Under the pieces are notes generated by a model that made no database searches, was not told the DNA's origin, and saw only the letters and a program-made list of their open reading frames with translations. Shown one piece after another: positions 1 to 6,852 of a DNA stretch of 9,425 nt. Source of the stretch: Bacillota bacterium (GTDB taxonomy: Bacteria > Bacillota > Limnochordia > Darwinibacteriales > Darwinibacteriaceae). The stretch is taken from positions 1 through 9,425 of the forward strand of contig JAAZLB010000227.1 in assembly GCA_012799535.1 (NCBI GenBank). The letters run 5' to 3'. Within the stretch, counting starts at the first letter, position 1; the number at the start of each line of letters is the position of its first letter. Position numbers and translations under genes: made by a program.

Positions 1-335
1 CCATCCTTGACAACCACCAATTTGCGGGGATCCCCTAATTCTAGTCCTGGTGTGATTGTTTGCTCAATTCTAAGGCCAAAAAGGGGCAAGAGTTTACGGT
101 TAGTTACACTAAGTTGCATAGTATACCCCGAATCAAACTCCCCTTGGCGCCGGTTGAGGGTCCGTTCTAAACTAAGCTTAGAAAAGACAAAGCGGTTCCA
201 TAGATAGGCCATACTTACTGCCACGAGCACCAATAAAGAGCCTACAAGGGCTACCGTATGACCTTTTAAACCGGCGAATAAAGCCAAACCTCCAAAGCTG
301 AAGATTAATAGTGCCGCCTTAAAACTAGGAGCCAT
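1..335 (-). CDS. DUF58 domain protein, N-terminal part (runs off the left edge)
   Basis: About 111 N-terminal residues are visible, starting MAPSFKAALLIFSFGGLALF; the C-terminus lies outside the window. Two hydrophobic segments (about residues 7-21 and 25-42) are followed by a W-N-R-F-V-F-S-K-L-S-L-E-R stretch and then a beta-rich region with F-D-S-G-Y-T-M-Q-L-S-V-T-N-R and L-L-P-L-F-G-L. This is the usual opening of DUF58 (von Willebrand-like) proteins: two membrane helices, then a GE/GY...L.V.N.. beta domain. The ATG lies inside the last codons of the MoxR gene (11-bp overlap in another frame), which implies translational coupling. DUF58 proteins are usually encoded just after MoxR ATPases and are thought to act with them in envelope protein maturation or assembly; the exact substrate is unknown. 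The family call is fairly secure from sequence plus context, but the diagnostic C-terminal half is not seen. Confidence 0.82.
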   Translation of the reverse strand, partial: MAPSFKAALLIFSFGGLALFAGLKGHTVALVGSLLVLVAVSMAYLWNRFVFSKLSLERTLNRRQGEFDSGYTMQLSVTNRKLLPLFGLRIEQTITPGLELGDPRKLVVVKD

Positions 336-1272
336 GGAGAACATCCTCAGTAGGCACTGGGACCTTGGCCAAGATTTCCTCAATCAACTCCAGCTTATTC
401 GTTTCGCCATATTCACTATCATATTCTAAGATCAGGCGATGACTAGCCACGAAGGGAAAAAGGTATTTCAGATCATCTGGCAAGACATAATCCCGACCTT
501 GTAAAAAAGCATAGGCCAACGAAGCCCTCATCAGAGCTAGAGAACCCCGGGGGCTAAGACCAAGGCGAATATGGCGATTTTCTCTAGTTGCTGCAGCTAA
601 ACGAGCAATGTAATCCATCAAAACAGGAGCAAGGTGCACTTGGGCCACCTCTTCCCGGAGGGCTAAGATTCCTTCCCCATCTAGGACAGGTTTTAACTCT
701 GTGAGGGGGTCTTTTTGTTTAAAGCGAGCTAAAATCTCCACCTCTTGCTCCGCAGTAGGATAACCCATTTGAATCTTTAATAAAAAGCGATCTAACTGAG
801 CTTCTGGCAAGGGAAATGTCCCCTCTAGTTCTAGGGGATTTTGGGTAGCAATCACTAAAAAAGGACTAGCTAAAGGAAAAACAGTACCTTCGATACTTAC
901 TTGTTGTTCTTCCATGGCCTCTAAAAGGCTTGACTGGGTTCTAGGCACTGCCCGGTTAATCTCATCTGCCAAGAGGATGTTTGTAAAGACAGGGCCTGGC
1001 CTAAACTGGAAATCCCCTTCTTTTTGATTATAAAAATAAATCCCTGTAACATCCGCAGGTTGCAAATCAGGAGTGAATTGAATACGCTTAAAATCAATTC
1101 CTAAGGAGCGGGCGAGGGCGTTTGCCAATTTGGTTTTGCCTACTCCAGGTACATCGTCAATTAGACAGTTACCCCGGGCTAAAAGGGTGGTTAATAGTAG
1201 GTCTGTAACCTCTTCCTTACCGATAATCACCTTACTAATGTTTTCCCGTAGGAGCTGTAATTTATCTCTCAT
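325..1272 (-). CDS. MoxR-family AAA+ ATPase
   Basis: A 315-residue AAA+ ATPase of MoxR type. Visible motifs (numbered from MRDKLQ): Walker A VPGVGKT at 41-47; Walker B and following helix LADEINRAVPRTQSSLLEAM at 101-120; sensor 1 IATQNPLE at 141-148; arginine finger region LPEAQLDRF at 155-163; sensor 2 GLSPRGSLALMRA at 238-250. Length and motif order are typical of the family. MoxR ATPases are thought to work as chaperones with DUF58/VWA partners, and such a partner follows directly with an 11-bp overlap. I chose the ATG at 1272 because AAGGGGAG lies just upstream at good spacing. The in-frame ATG at 1290 would place that ribosome site inside the coding region and has no good site of its own. 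Transcription diverges from the HAD gene across a 131-bp gap. Confidence 0.93.
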   Translation of the reverse strand: MRDKLQLLRENISKVIIGKEEVTDLLLTTLLARGNCLIDDVPGVGKTKLANALARSLGIDFKRIQFTPDLQPADVTGIYFYNQKEGDFQFRPGPVFTNILLADEINRAVPRTQSSLLEAMEEQQVSIEGTVFPLASPFLVIATQNPLELEGTFPLPEAQLDRFLLKIQMGYPTAEQEVEILARFKQKDPLTELKPVLDGEGILALREEVAQVHLAPVLMDYIARLAAATRENRHIRLGLSPRGSLALMRASLAYAFLQGRDYVLPDDLKYLFPFVASHRLILEYDSEYGETNKLELIEEILAKVPVPTEDVLHGS

Positions 1273-1340
1273 CGTTCTCCCCTTCCACATCTATGCACAG
1301 TAAATTCACCGCGACATTAAAAATACCTCCCCCAAAATAC

Positions 1341-1361
1341 TTGGAGGTAATCACCTCCCAA
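1341..1361. promoter_or_regulatory. Palindrome in the divergent moxR/HAD intergenic region
   Basis: GGAGGT (1343-1348), a 4-base spacer, and ACCTCC (1353-1358) form a perfect inverted repeat, extended outward to TTGG/CCAA with one extra C. A further ACCTCC lies at 1325-1330 and could pair with the same GGAGGT. The element sits between divergent genes. On the minus strand it overlaps a weak promoter-like pair (TTGGGA, 16 bp, TATTTT), so it could be an operator. In the plus-strand leader it would form a hairpin about 45 bases upstream of the HAD start. Which of these applies, if any, is inference. Confidence 0.4.
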
Positions 1362-1403
1362 TGGAGAAAGAGAGTGCCAGAAGAATTTTTTTGGAGGGAC
1401 ATT

Positions 1404-2189
1404 ATGAAGCAATTACACACCATCGAAACGTATCTACTTGATTTAGATGGAACCTTTTATTTAGGAGACCACCTCTTTCCCTGGTCAATTCCTTTTGTAG
1501 AAACCATGGAGAGGCTTGGTAAACGCTTTGTCTTTGTAACCAATAATTCATCCCAAAATGGCAACTACTATGTGGAAAAGATCCGGAAAATGGGAGTAGA
1601 TATCACGCCGGATCAAGTGTTTACCGCAGGGCAAGCCACGATTTTTTACTTAAAAAAATACAATTATCCTAAGAAGCTCTACTTGGTAGGCACTCCCGCC
1701 CTAGAAGAGGAATTCACCGAAGCAGGTTTCATCCTCACGGATCAGGATCCTGAGACCATTGTTCTAGGTTTTGACATGACCTTAACCTATGAGAAGTTGC
1801 GCATCGCCTGTGATTTTATCCGTAAAGGAGTGCCCTTCATTGCCACCCACCCTGACTTCAACTGCCCTACTCCTGAGGGACCAATCCCTGATTGCGGTGC
1901 TATGATCGCCTTGATTACTGCGTCCACGGGAGTTGAACCAAAAATAATTGGGAAACCCTATCCTCAAATGGTGGAAGCTCTGCAGGCTAAGTATGGCCTA
2001 GAAGACCCCCATACAGTGGCTATGGTCGGTGATCGGCTCTACACAGATATTGCCATGGGCAAAGCTGCTGGAATCAACAGTATCTTAGTACTAAGTGGTG
2101 AAACTCAACTAGAGGATCTGGAGAACTCTGAGATTAAGCCAGATTTTGTTCTAGAAAATCTTGGGGAGATCGCTAAAGCCCTTAGTTAA
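1404..2189 (+). CDS. NagD-like HAD-superfamily (subclass IIA) phosphatase
   Basis: A 261-residue HAD phosphatase of the NagD/4-nitrophenylphosphatase type, probably a cytoplasmic Mg-dependent phosphatase for sugar phosphates, nucleotides or small metabolites. Visible motifs: motif I LLDLDGTFYLGD with nucleophile D13 and acid/base D15; motif II VFVTNNSS at 43-50; motif III lysine in IGKPYPQMV (K184); motif IV MVGDRLYTDIAMG at 207-219 with metal-ligand aspartates 210 and 215, followed by the typical AAGINSILVLSGET. The region between motifs II and III is the C2-type cap, which sets substrate choice and cannot be read here. The ATG at 1404 is chosen because GGAGGG lies at 1393-1398. An in-frame ATG at 1293 would add 37 residues that do not match the family and has no ribosome site. 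An intrinsic terminator follows the stop by a few bases, so the gene is probably monocistronic. Confidence 0.9.
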   Translation: MKQLHTIETYLLDLDGTFYLGDHLFPWSIPFVETMERLGKRFVFVTNNSSQNGNYYVEKIRKMGVDITPDQVFTAGQATIFYLKKYNYPKKLYLVGTPALEEEFTEAGFILTDQDPETIVLGFDMTLTYEKLRIACDFIRKGVPFIATHPDFNCPTPEGPIPDCGAMIALITASTGVEPKIIGKPYPQMVEALQAKYGLEDPHTVAMVGDRLYTDIAMGKAAGINSILVLSGETQLEDLENSEIKPDFVLENLGEIAKALS

Positions 2190-2196
2190 GACACAA

Positions 2197-2221
2197 CCCC
2201 CATCACAATGATGGGGGTTTT
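2197..2221 (+). terminator. Intrinsic terminator of the HAD gene, shared convergent region
   Basis: CCCCCATCA (2197-2205), loop CAA, TGATGGGGG (2209-2217), then TTTT. This is a perfect 9-bp GC-rich stem with a U tract on the plus strand, starting 8 bases after the HAD stop. The CotH gene converges on it with its stop at 2223. Read on the minus strand the same stem is followed by TTGTGTCTT, so it may also end the CotH operon, though less efficiently. Confidence 0.88.
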
Positions 2222-2222
2222 A

Positions 2223-3881
2223 CTACATTACGTATCGACGTCGTCTAAAAAATCGAATCAAAACTACCGCTACTAGAATGGTCAAGAGTGATACTCCCAG
2301 GGCAACCACTGTATCCACATCTAGACCCTTCCTCCTGGGCATTCCCATGTCTCCAGGACGGGTGGGTTCGCCTCGTCCTTGTCCCATTGGTCGCATCATA
2401 TTATCTGGCCCACCCATTCTTGCACCTCCAGGAGGAACGGGCCTTTCCATCCCCTCTGGTGGTTGCCAATCGCCTCCTTGCATATTGGGCAACGGTCTTT
2501 GAAGCATGCGCCCTCCCTCAACAACTGGTAGATTGGCATCTTCTCGTATGGATCCACCCATAGCAGGCATCCCCATTCCTCCCATTCCATTCCCATTATT
2601 GGTGGAGGGCAGTTCTCCATGGAGCTGCTTTTGAATAGAATCTGACATAGAAGAGGCTAGTGCTATAATACCTGGAACATTACCTCCAAAACCTTTTATT
2701 CCACCCATACTGCCTTCAATACTCTGCTCAAACTGTTCAAACGTATAAAACGCAGTAGGATCGTCCTTTACATAATCAGCAATAAGATCGTGGATTCGAG
2801 CAGTCTCCCTTTCTAGGTAGTCACCACTCAAATACTTAGTAGCCAACTCTTCTAAATAACTGTGATACGTTTCTCGATATTTTTCATTTTCAAGAAGTTT
2901 AGCAATCAAGGGTCGTTCTGCCACCGGACCTTGTGTTGGCTCGTCAATGTATACCGTGGTCGCATCGCCATTGAAGCCAAAACCACCAAAAGCCATGTTC
3001 AGATCCCAAGGAAGGATCGTAAACACACCATCTTTCTCGTATAAATAATAATTATGACCCATTGCCCCTTGATAACTATCAAAATTGGCTAATGCGGTAC
3101 TTACTGCAAGATAGCGTAAAACCCCATCCACATCGAGATATTTTTCTAGATCACCACCGTTATTCAGCACATCCAGCATTGTAATAAGTTTGGACCAATC
3201 AGCATTTTTTCGCTTACTCTTTACTTCAAGCCCTGTATAGTCCGATTTACTTGGGCCGTTATAAGTTAACGCATTACCAACCGACTTATATAAATCCCCT
3301 GTTAAATGCCTAAAATTTCTCTCTAAGAAGGGTTCTAAAATACTCTCAACCGCAAGATACAAGCCCCAGTACTCCCCATTTACGTATACTGCAGCAAACG
3401 CCCGTGCCGGTGTGGCCACACCCATCTCTTCAAAGATTTGATAAGCAAGATACTCCCGCATATACGATGGATCCGAGAAGTTGTTGTTCAAATTCAGCTG
3501 GGTAATCCCAGCCATAGTCTGACCTTTCGTCAGTCCATTAAAGTTGATCTTGAAACTGTACCGATCACTATCACTGCGTACTACGGAAGACAAACTAGAA
3601 TTTCCCTTGGTCCGAATCTTCACATACGGGTACACATCACCATTTACAGTAACACTAGCTGGATGAAATTCCTCATCGATGGCATTCTCCATCATATCCT
3701 GCCAGTCAGCCTCATTGATTTCTATATTAATCTCCATTACTTGGTCGGGCTGAAAGTACTTAGAGATATATGCATCTCCGTATACTGGAGCAACCCCTGT
3801 CCCATATACAGCATAAGCCTGTACAAAGAGGGCAGTCAAAACCACCATTACAACAGCTAAGACCCCAATCTTAGTATTCAC
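2223..3881 (-). CDS. CotH-family protein kinase, exported and membrane-anchored
   Basis: A 552-residue CotH-domain protein. Residues 1-26 are a hydrophobic export signal (MNTKIGVLAVVMVVLTALFV). The CotH kinase-like domain spans about 45-420: IRTKGNSS at 89-96, K111 in FKINFN, LNLNNNFSDPSYMREYLAYQ at 129-148, NGEYWGLYLAVES at 168-180, and the conserved ILPWDLNMAFGGF at 289-301 with D293. Residues 425-518 are low-complexity, rich in Met, Gly, Pro and Arg. A transmembrane helix lies at about 523-543, followed by the basic tail RFFRRRRYVM. The topology is therefore an external kinase domain with an internal tail. B. subtilis CotH phosphorylates spore coat proteins; this one differs in being anchored and in its genome context, so a spore role cannot be assumed. 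The start is GTG with AGGGGTGAT upstream. It is the last gene of the VTC-DUF4956-CotH operon, 43 bp after DUF4956. Confidence 0.9.
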   Translation of the reverse strand: MNTKIGVLAVVMVVLTALFVQAYAVYGTGVAPVYGDAYISKYFQPDQVMEINIEINEADWQDMMENAIDEEFHPASVTVNGDVYPYVKIRTKGNSSLSSVVRSDSDRYSFKINFNGLTKGQTMAGITQLNLNNNFSDPSYMREYLAYQIFEEMGVATPARAFAAVYVNGEYWGLYLAVESILEPFLERNFRHLTGDLYKSVGNALTYNGPSKSDYTGLEVKSKRKNADWSKLITMLDVLNNGGDLEKYLDVDGVLRYLAVSTALANFDSYQGAMGHNYYLYEKDGVFTILPWDLNMAFGGFGFNGDATTVYIDEPTQGPVAERPLIAKLLENEKYRETYHSYLEELATKYLSGDYLERETARIHDLIADYVKDDPTAFYTFEQFEQSIEGSMGGIKGFGGNVPGIIALASSMSDSIQKQLHGELPSTNNGNGMGGMGMPAMGGSIREDANLPVVEGGRMLQRPLPNMQGGDWQPPEGMERPVPPGGARMGGPDNMMRPMGQGRGEPTRPGDMGMPRRKGLDVDTVVALGVSLLTILVAVVLIRFFRRRRYVM

Positions 3882-3924
3882 AACCCATCACCCCTCTCAC
3901 AGAAACCCGCTGGCTGCAGAAATT

Positions 3925-4605
3925 CTATGAAACATATTCCCCATTAAAGCTCACTAAAGACGCTGACGTTACCCCACTAATCTGAGATATTTCATTAATG
4001 AATTTTGTTTCGCCATTCTTCATCCGTACTTCGTAGATGAGCTCCATACCCTTTTCTGACATTACAGTCTTGGATTTAACCCGATACTTACGGAATGTAT
4101 TGCGTAGTAACTCCAGAATTGTCATTTCCGCCTTATCATCGAGACAATTTACGATCACCAAGTATGGTGTATCCACCACATTTTTGCTTACAAAACCTAT
4201 CAAGACAAGACCAATGATGACAGAACCCATGACAGCTAAAGGAATCATTCCTGCCCCAAGGACAATTCCACTGCCTACAGCCCAAAACAGGAAAACCAAG
4301 TCTAGTGGGTCCTTAATAGCGGTCCGAAACCGTACGATGGATAGGGCGCCTACCATACCTAAAGAAAGAACAACGTTAGACGTCACAGCAAGGATCACAA
4401 AGGTTGTCAACATGGTTAATGCAACTAAGGCGATATTGAATGGTCGGGAATACATTACGCCTGAAAACGTCTTTTTGTAAACCAGGTAAATGAAAAGTCC
4501 AACTAGAAATGCACTTAGCAATGCAATCAGAGCGTCAACAAACGAAAAACCCACCACTTTTTCTAGGAAACTGGATTTGAATATATCATTAAACGTAAAT
4601 GTCAT
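3925..4605 (-). CDS. DUF4956 family membrane protein
   Basis: A 226-residue integral membrane protein of the uncharacterised DUF4956 family. Four or five hydrophobic segments lie at about 20-42, 56-90 (one long or two short) and 102-139, followed by a soluble C-terminal domain of about 85 residues with alternating strands and helices (TPYLVIVNCL, MTILELLRNTFRKY, MELIYEVRM, ISGVTSASLVSF), suggesting a small alpha/beta fold. The most characteristic stretch is GMVGALSIVRFRTAIKDP at 83-100, a Gly/Arg-rich turn between membrane segments that recurs in this family. The ATG at 4605 has AAGGGGG upstream. It lies 22 bp after the VTC gene and 43 bp before CotH, so it is almost certainly co-transcribed with both. 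The biochemical role is unknown. By analogy with eukaryotic VTC, where the catalytic domain is fused to membrane helices, it may be the membrane partner of the VTC enzyme; this is inference. Confidence 0.86.
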   Translation of the reverse strand: MTFTFNDIFKSSFLEKVVGFSFVDALIALLSAFLVGLFIYLVYKKTFSGVMYSRPFNIALVALTMLTTFVILAVTSNVVLSLGMVGALSIVRFRTAIKDPLDLVFLFWAVGSGIVLGAGMIPLAVMGSVIIGLVLIGFVSKNVVDTPYLVIVNCLDDKAEMTILELLRNTFRKYRVKSKTVMSEKGMELIYEVRMKNGETKFINEISQISGVTSASLVSFNGEYVS

Positions 4606-4627
4606 TTTAGAAACCCCCTTTAATTAG

Positions 4628-5314
4628 CTAAACATAAACTCGACACGCGGCATATTTCGAAACGGCCGTAGGTGAACATGTATTCAATTGCACTACATCT
4701 TGAATAAACTCTGGTAAAAACTCATCAAACTTCACTTCGAGAATACAATACCCATCATCCATAGCATCAGCATTTGGTAAATCCGCATCTAGAAAGTGGG
4801 AATAGCCAATGGCACCCCGGATTCCACTATCAATAGTGATCCGAACATTGCCTGCTGGGTGAAAAAATGCCTCCCGCCAATAATCTACTACTGTTCTTGG
4901 AACAAGTCGTTCTAGATGCAACCCTAGAAAGAACTCTCTGAGTAAAGGCTGATCCGAATCCTTCAGAAAATCATAGTCGCCAGCCAAAATTTGCCTCGTT
5001 TGTGTTTCTGTCAGAGTTTCTCCCAACTTAGCTGTCATACCATAATGCTTGATTTTTTTCTCCAGTCGAATAAAACTAAGGTCGTGGTTATAATACCGAA
5101 TCCTAAACTTCTCTCGTAGGGGCAGACCATTAATCTTCTCATAGAGAGCCTTATCTTCTAACGTATCAAAATACAAACTCCTAATCTGGTATTTCCCATC
5201 TGGACCAGCATGTCTATCGCTCTCTAGTAAGCCAGACAATCGGCTGGAGATCACCACTGCATCAGCCATAGTAACTACATGCTTCAACTCATGACGGTAT
5301 TTTAAACCTTGCAT
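4628..5314 (-). CDS. VTC-domain polyphosphate polymerase-like protein
   Basis: A 228-residue stand-alone VTC domain, related to the catalytic tunnel domain of yeast Vtc4, which makes polyphosphate from ATP. Expected charged tunnel residues are visible: KYRHELKH at 5-12; RSLYFDT at 45-51; the RIR pair in EKFRIRYY (R71, R73); LEKKIKHYGMTAK at 84-96; the YWREAF arginine (R147) after VPRTVVDY; LEVKFDE at 192-198 (E193, K195); and the C-terminal SKY lysine (K220). All main basic and acidic positions appear intact, so I expect an active enzyme. No membrane segment, SPX domain or signal peptide is present, so it should be cytoplasmic. I chose the ATG at 5314 (MQGLKYRHE) because GAGGTGAT lies just upstream; the in-frame ATG at 5410 would add 32 unrelated residues. 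It is the first gene of the VTC-DUF4956-CotH operon, which starts after the histidine-kinase terminator. Confidence 0.9.
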   Translation of the reverse strand: MQGLKYRHELKHVVTMADAVVISSRLSGLLESDRHAGPDGKYQIRSLYFDTLEDKALYEKINGLPLREKFRIRYYNHDLSFIRLEKKIKHYGMTAKLGETLTETQTRQILAGDYDFLKDSDQPLLREFFLGLHLERLVPRTVVDYWREAFFHPAGNVRITIDSGIRGAIGYSHFLDADLPNADAMDDGYCILEVKFDEFLPEFIQDVVQLNTCSPTAVSKYAACRVYV

Positions 5315-5399
5315 CAAAATCACCTCATCTCCCGTTTTCCTCATGGTATTGATTCTAACTGAAACACGAATCCAAGTACTCGAAGAACGGCGGTAATCT

Positions 5400-5418
5400 T
5401 GACGCAACAATGACGCAA
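5400..5418 (-). promoter_or_regulatory. 8-bp direct repeat upstream of the VTC operon, candidate regulator site
   Basis: On the minus strand TTGCGTCA occurs twice, exactly 11 bp apart (5418-5411 and 5407-5400). Two half-sites in tandem one helical turn apart is the usual form of an OmpR/PhoB-type operator, and such a regulator is encoded just upstream. The repeat ends 86 bp before the VTC start. A possible -10, TAGAAT, lies at 5357-5352, but without a good -35 and about 42 bp from the repeat, farther than is usual for direct activation. The repeat overlaps the T tract of the preceding terminator by two bases. Binding is inference. Confidence 0.42.
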
Positions 5419-5450
5419 AAAAAGAACGAAGCCGTCATTCAGCCTCGTTC
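5417..5450 (-). terminator. Intrinsic terminator after the histidine kinase gene
   Basis: On the minus strand GAACGAGGCT (5450-5441), a 7-base loop and GGCTTCGTTC (5433-5424) form a 10-bp stem with two G-U pairs, followed by seven Ts (5423-5417). It starts 14 bases after the kinase stop. It separates the two-component operon from the VTC operon, so the latter needs its own promoter in the roughly 100 bp between 5315 and 5416. Confidence 0.9.
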
Positions 5451-5463
5451 CTGGGGGAAAACT

Positions 5464-6852
5464 CTAGAAAGTTATATGAAAAGCAGCTCCGACAGCTGTA
5501 TTTCTCGCTTCAATCTTGCCTCCATGCTGCTCTACCACCGATTTTACGATGGAAAGCCCGATGCCATGTTTCCCACCTCGACCCTTATAGAAACGATCAA
5601 AGATATGGGGTAAATCTGATTCCGCAATACCCTGCCCATCATCTTTCACAGTAACCACAATCTGATCATCGATTGTGCCACAGCTTAAGATAATCGTGTG
5701 ATTTGCATATCGAATAGCATTAGCAATCAGATTCGAAAACGCCCTTGACAAATGGTTTTCATCACAAGCCATATTTACTGGTTCAGGTGGAAAATCAAAA
5801 ACAAACTGTAAGCCCTTCTCTGCCACTAAATTCATTTGACGCTCAGCACAATTGGACAAAATATCTCGCAAATCCCATTCTTCCATTTTGATGGTGGTGA
5901 TACTATCCATCCGCGATAGATAAAGCAGATCCTCCACTAGTTCACTTAGGCGATCCGTCTCACTGCTAATGACCTGACTGGCTTTTTTCGCATCCAAAAT
6001 ACCATGTTCGATTCCCTCTGAACTACACTTGATAGATTGTAGGGGAGTCCTCAATTCATGGGACGCATTTTGAAAAAATGCCTTCTGCTCTCGATCATAG
6101 GTATCGAGCTGTTCGGCAGCTCGATTCATACTTCGCGCCAATTCCGAAAGCTCTAGATCGCCGTAATCTACTCCATTCCTTCGAAAATCTCCTTCCCCTA
6201 TGCGGAGAGCAAAGTGAGTTAACTCTCGAATAGGTTGGGCAATCTTGCCCGAAATGAAAACGGCGCAGACAGCAGCCAGAATACCTGCTATACCCATCAC
6301 CATCAGGAGAACTACATTAATTCGATGTGAAAACGCAGCTAAAGATGTCATATCAATGAAGTATACCAAGAAGGCACCCTCATCAAAAATCGTACCGTTT
6401 ATAGGTACTGATATATAATAATACTCTCGTTCTAACACTCTAAGGGGCATGATTTCTTGTTTCCCTAAATCTACCTGTTTCGCTTCTAATTCAGATACAA
6501 AAGCCTCTACTTCTTCATACCTCTGAGGAAAAATGATAGTCCTATCTGGAAACAGCAGCTGATAGCTATCTGAGACAATGATCCCTTCCCCTCGCCCAAT
6601 AGGTTCTCTTGGCAAACGAATATCTGGAATGAATTGAGGAGGTCGTTGATCAGGTGGGACTCTCAATGGACGTTCATCAGCCCTTACATCTAGTGCTGTT
6701 TGGAGCTGCTCCCGTACACTGCTTTCAATATACTCACCAGCAAGCAGATTAAAAACGACGAAAATTACCAAAAACACAACAACAATAAGGAGCAGAACCA
6801 TCATCAATATGCGGGTTCGAATACTAACTTTTTTTTGCCCTGATTTAGTCAT
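5464..6852 (-). CDS. Membrane sensor histidine kinase
   Basis: A 462-residue sensor kinase of the HAMP/HisKA/HATPase_c type. In order: a transmembrane helix at about 12-38; an external region of about 135 residues; a second helix at about 178-201; HAMP at about 202-250; HisKA with FFQNASHELRTPL and phospho-acceptor H265; HATPase_c with N box NLIANAIRYA (374-383), G1 box DDGQGI (404-409), F box IFDRFYKG (417-424) and G2 box GIGLSIV (430-436). All key residues are present. The external sensor part matches no domain I recognise and contains a Pro/Arg-rich stretch at 57-89. I chose the ATG at 6852, preceded by GTGAGG; an in-frame GTG at 6864 would add four residues. It overlaps the response regulator by 8 bp, indicating coupled translation. 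The VTC-DUF4956-CotH operon lies next downstream and is a plausible target. Confidence 0.95.
   Translation of the reverse strand: MTKSGQKKVSIRTRILMMVLLLIVVVFLVIFVVFNLLAGEYIESSVREQLQTALDVRADERPLRVPPDQRPPQFIPDIRLPREPIGRGEGIIVSDSYQLLFPDRTIIFPQRYEEVEAFVSELEAKQVDLGKQEIMPLRVLEREYYYISVPINGTIFDEGAFLVYFIDMTSLAAFSHRINVVLLMVMGIAGILAAVCAVFISGKIAQPIRELTHFALRIGEGDFRRNGVDYGDLELSELARSMNRAAEQLDTYDREQKAFFQNASHELRTPLQSIKCSSEGIEHGILDAKKASQVISSETDRLSELVEDLLYLSRMDSITTIKMEEWDLRDILSNCAERQMNLVAEKGLQFVFDFPPEPVNMACDENHLSRAFSNLIANAIRYANHTIILSCGTIDDQIVVTVKDDGQGIAESDLPHIFDRFYKGRGGKHGIGLSIVKSVVEQHGGKIEARNTAVGAAFHITF

Noticed and set aside
1293..1403. N-terminal extension of 37 residues on the HAD phosphatase
   Set aside because: There is no ribosome site at 1293, the added residues do not fit the family, and the ATG at 1404 has GGAGGG and starts right before the DxD motif.
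2278..2620. Several open frames on both strands over the CotH C-terminus
   Set aside because: They are shadows of the low-complexity Met/Gly/Pro-rich linker and lack starts with ribosome sites.
3438..3860. Open plus-strand frame of 140 codons opposite CotH
   Set aside because: It is antisense to the conserved N-terminal half of CotH, with no ribosome site and no family-like sequence.
2223..3881. Calling the CotH protein a spore coat protein
   Set aside because: No spore gene is nearby, and the signal peptide plus C-terminal membrane anchor differ from B. subtilis CotH; only the kinase-like fold is supported.
4037..4480. Open plus-strand frame of 147 codons opposite DUF4956
   Set aside because: It is antisense to a clear membrane-protein gene, its product has no recognisable motif, and no ribosome site precedes it. 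The openness follows from the codon use of the real gene.
5315..5410. 32-residue N-terminal extension of the VTC protein
   Set aside because: The extra residues are not family-like, overlap the direct repeat and terminator region, and the ATG at 5314 has its own GAGGTGAT.
5410..5613. Plus-strand 67-codon frame across the terminator and the kinase C-terminus
   Set aside because: It reads antisense through the terminator stem and the kinase ATPase domain; no ribosome site or promoter is visible.
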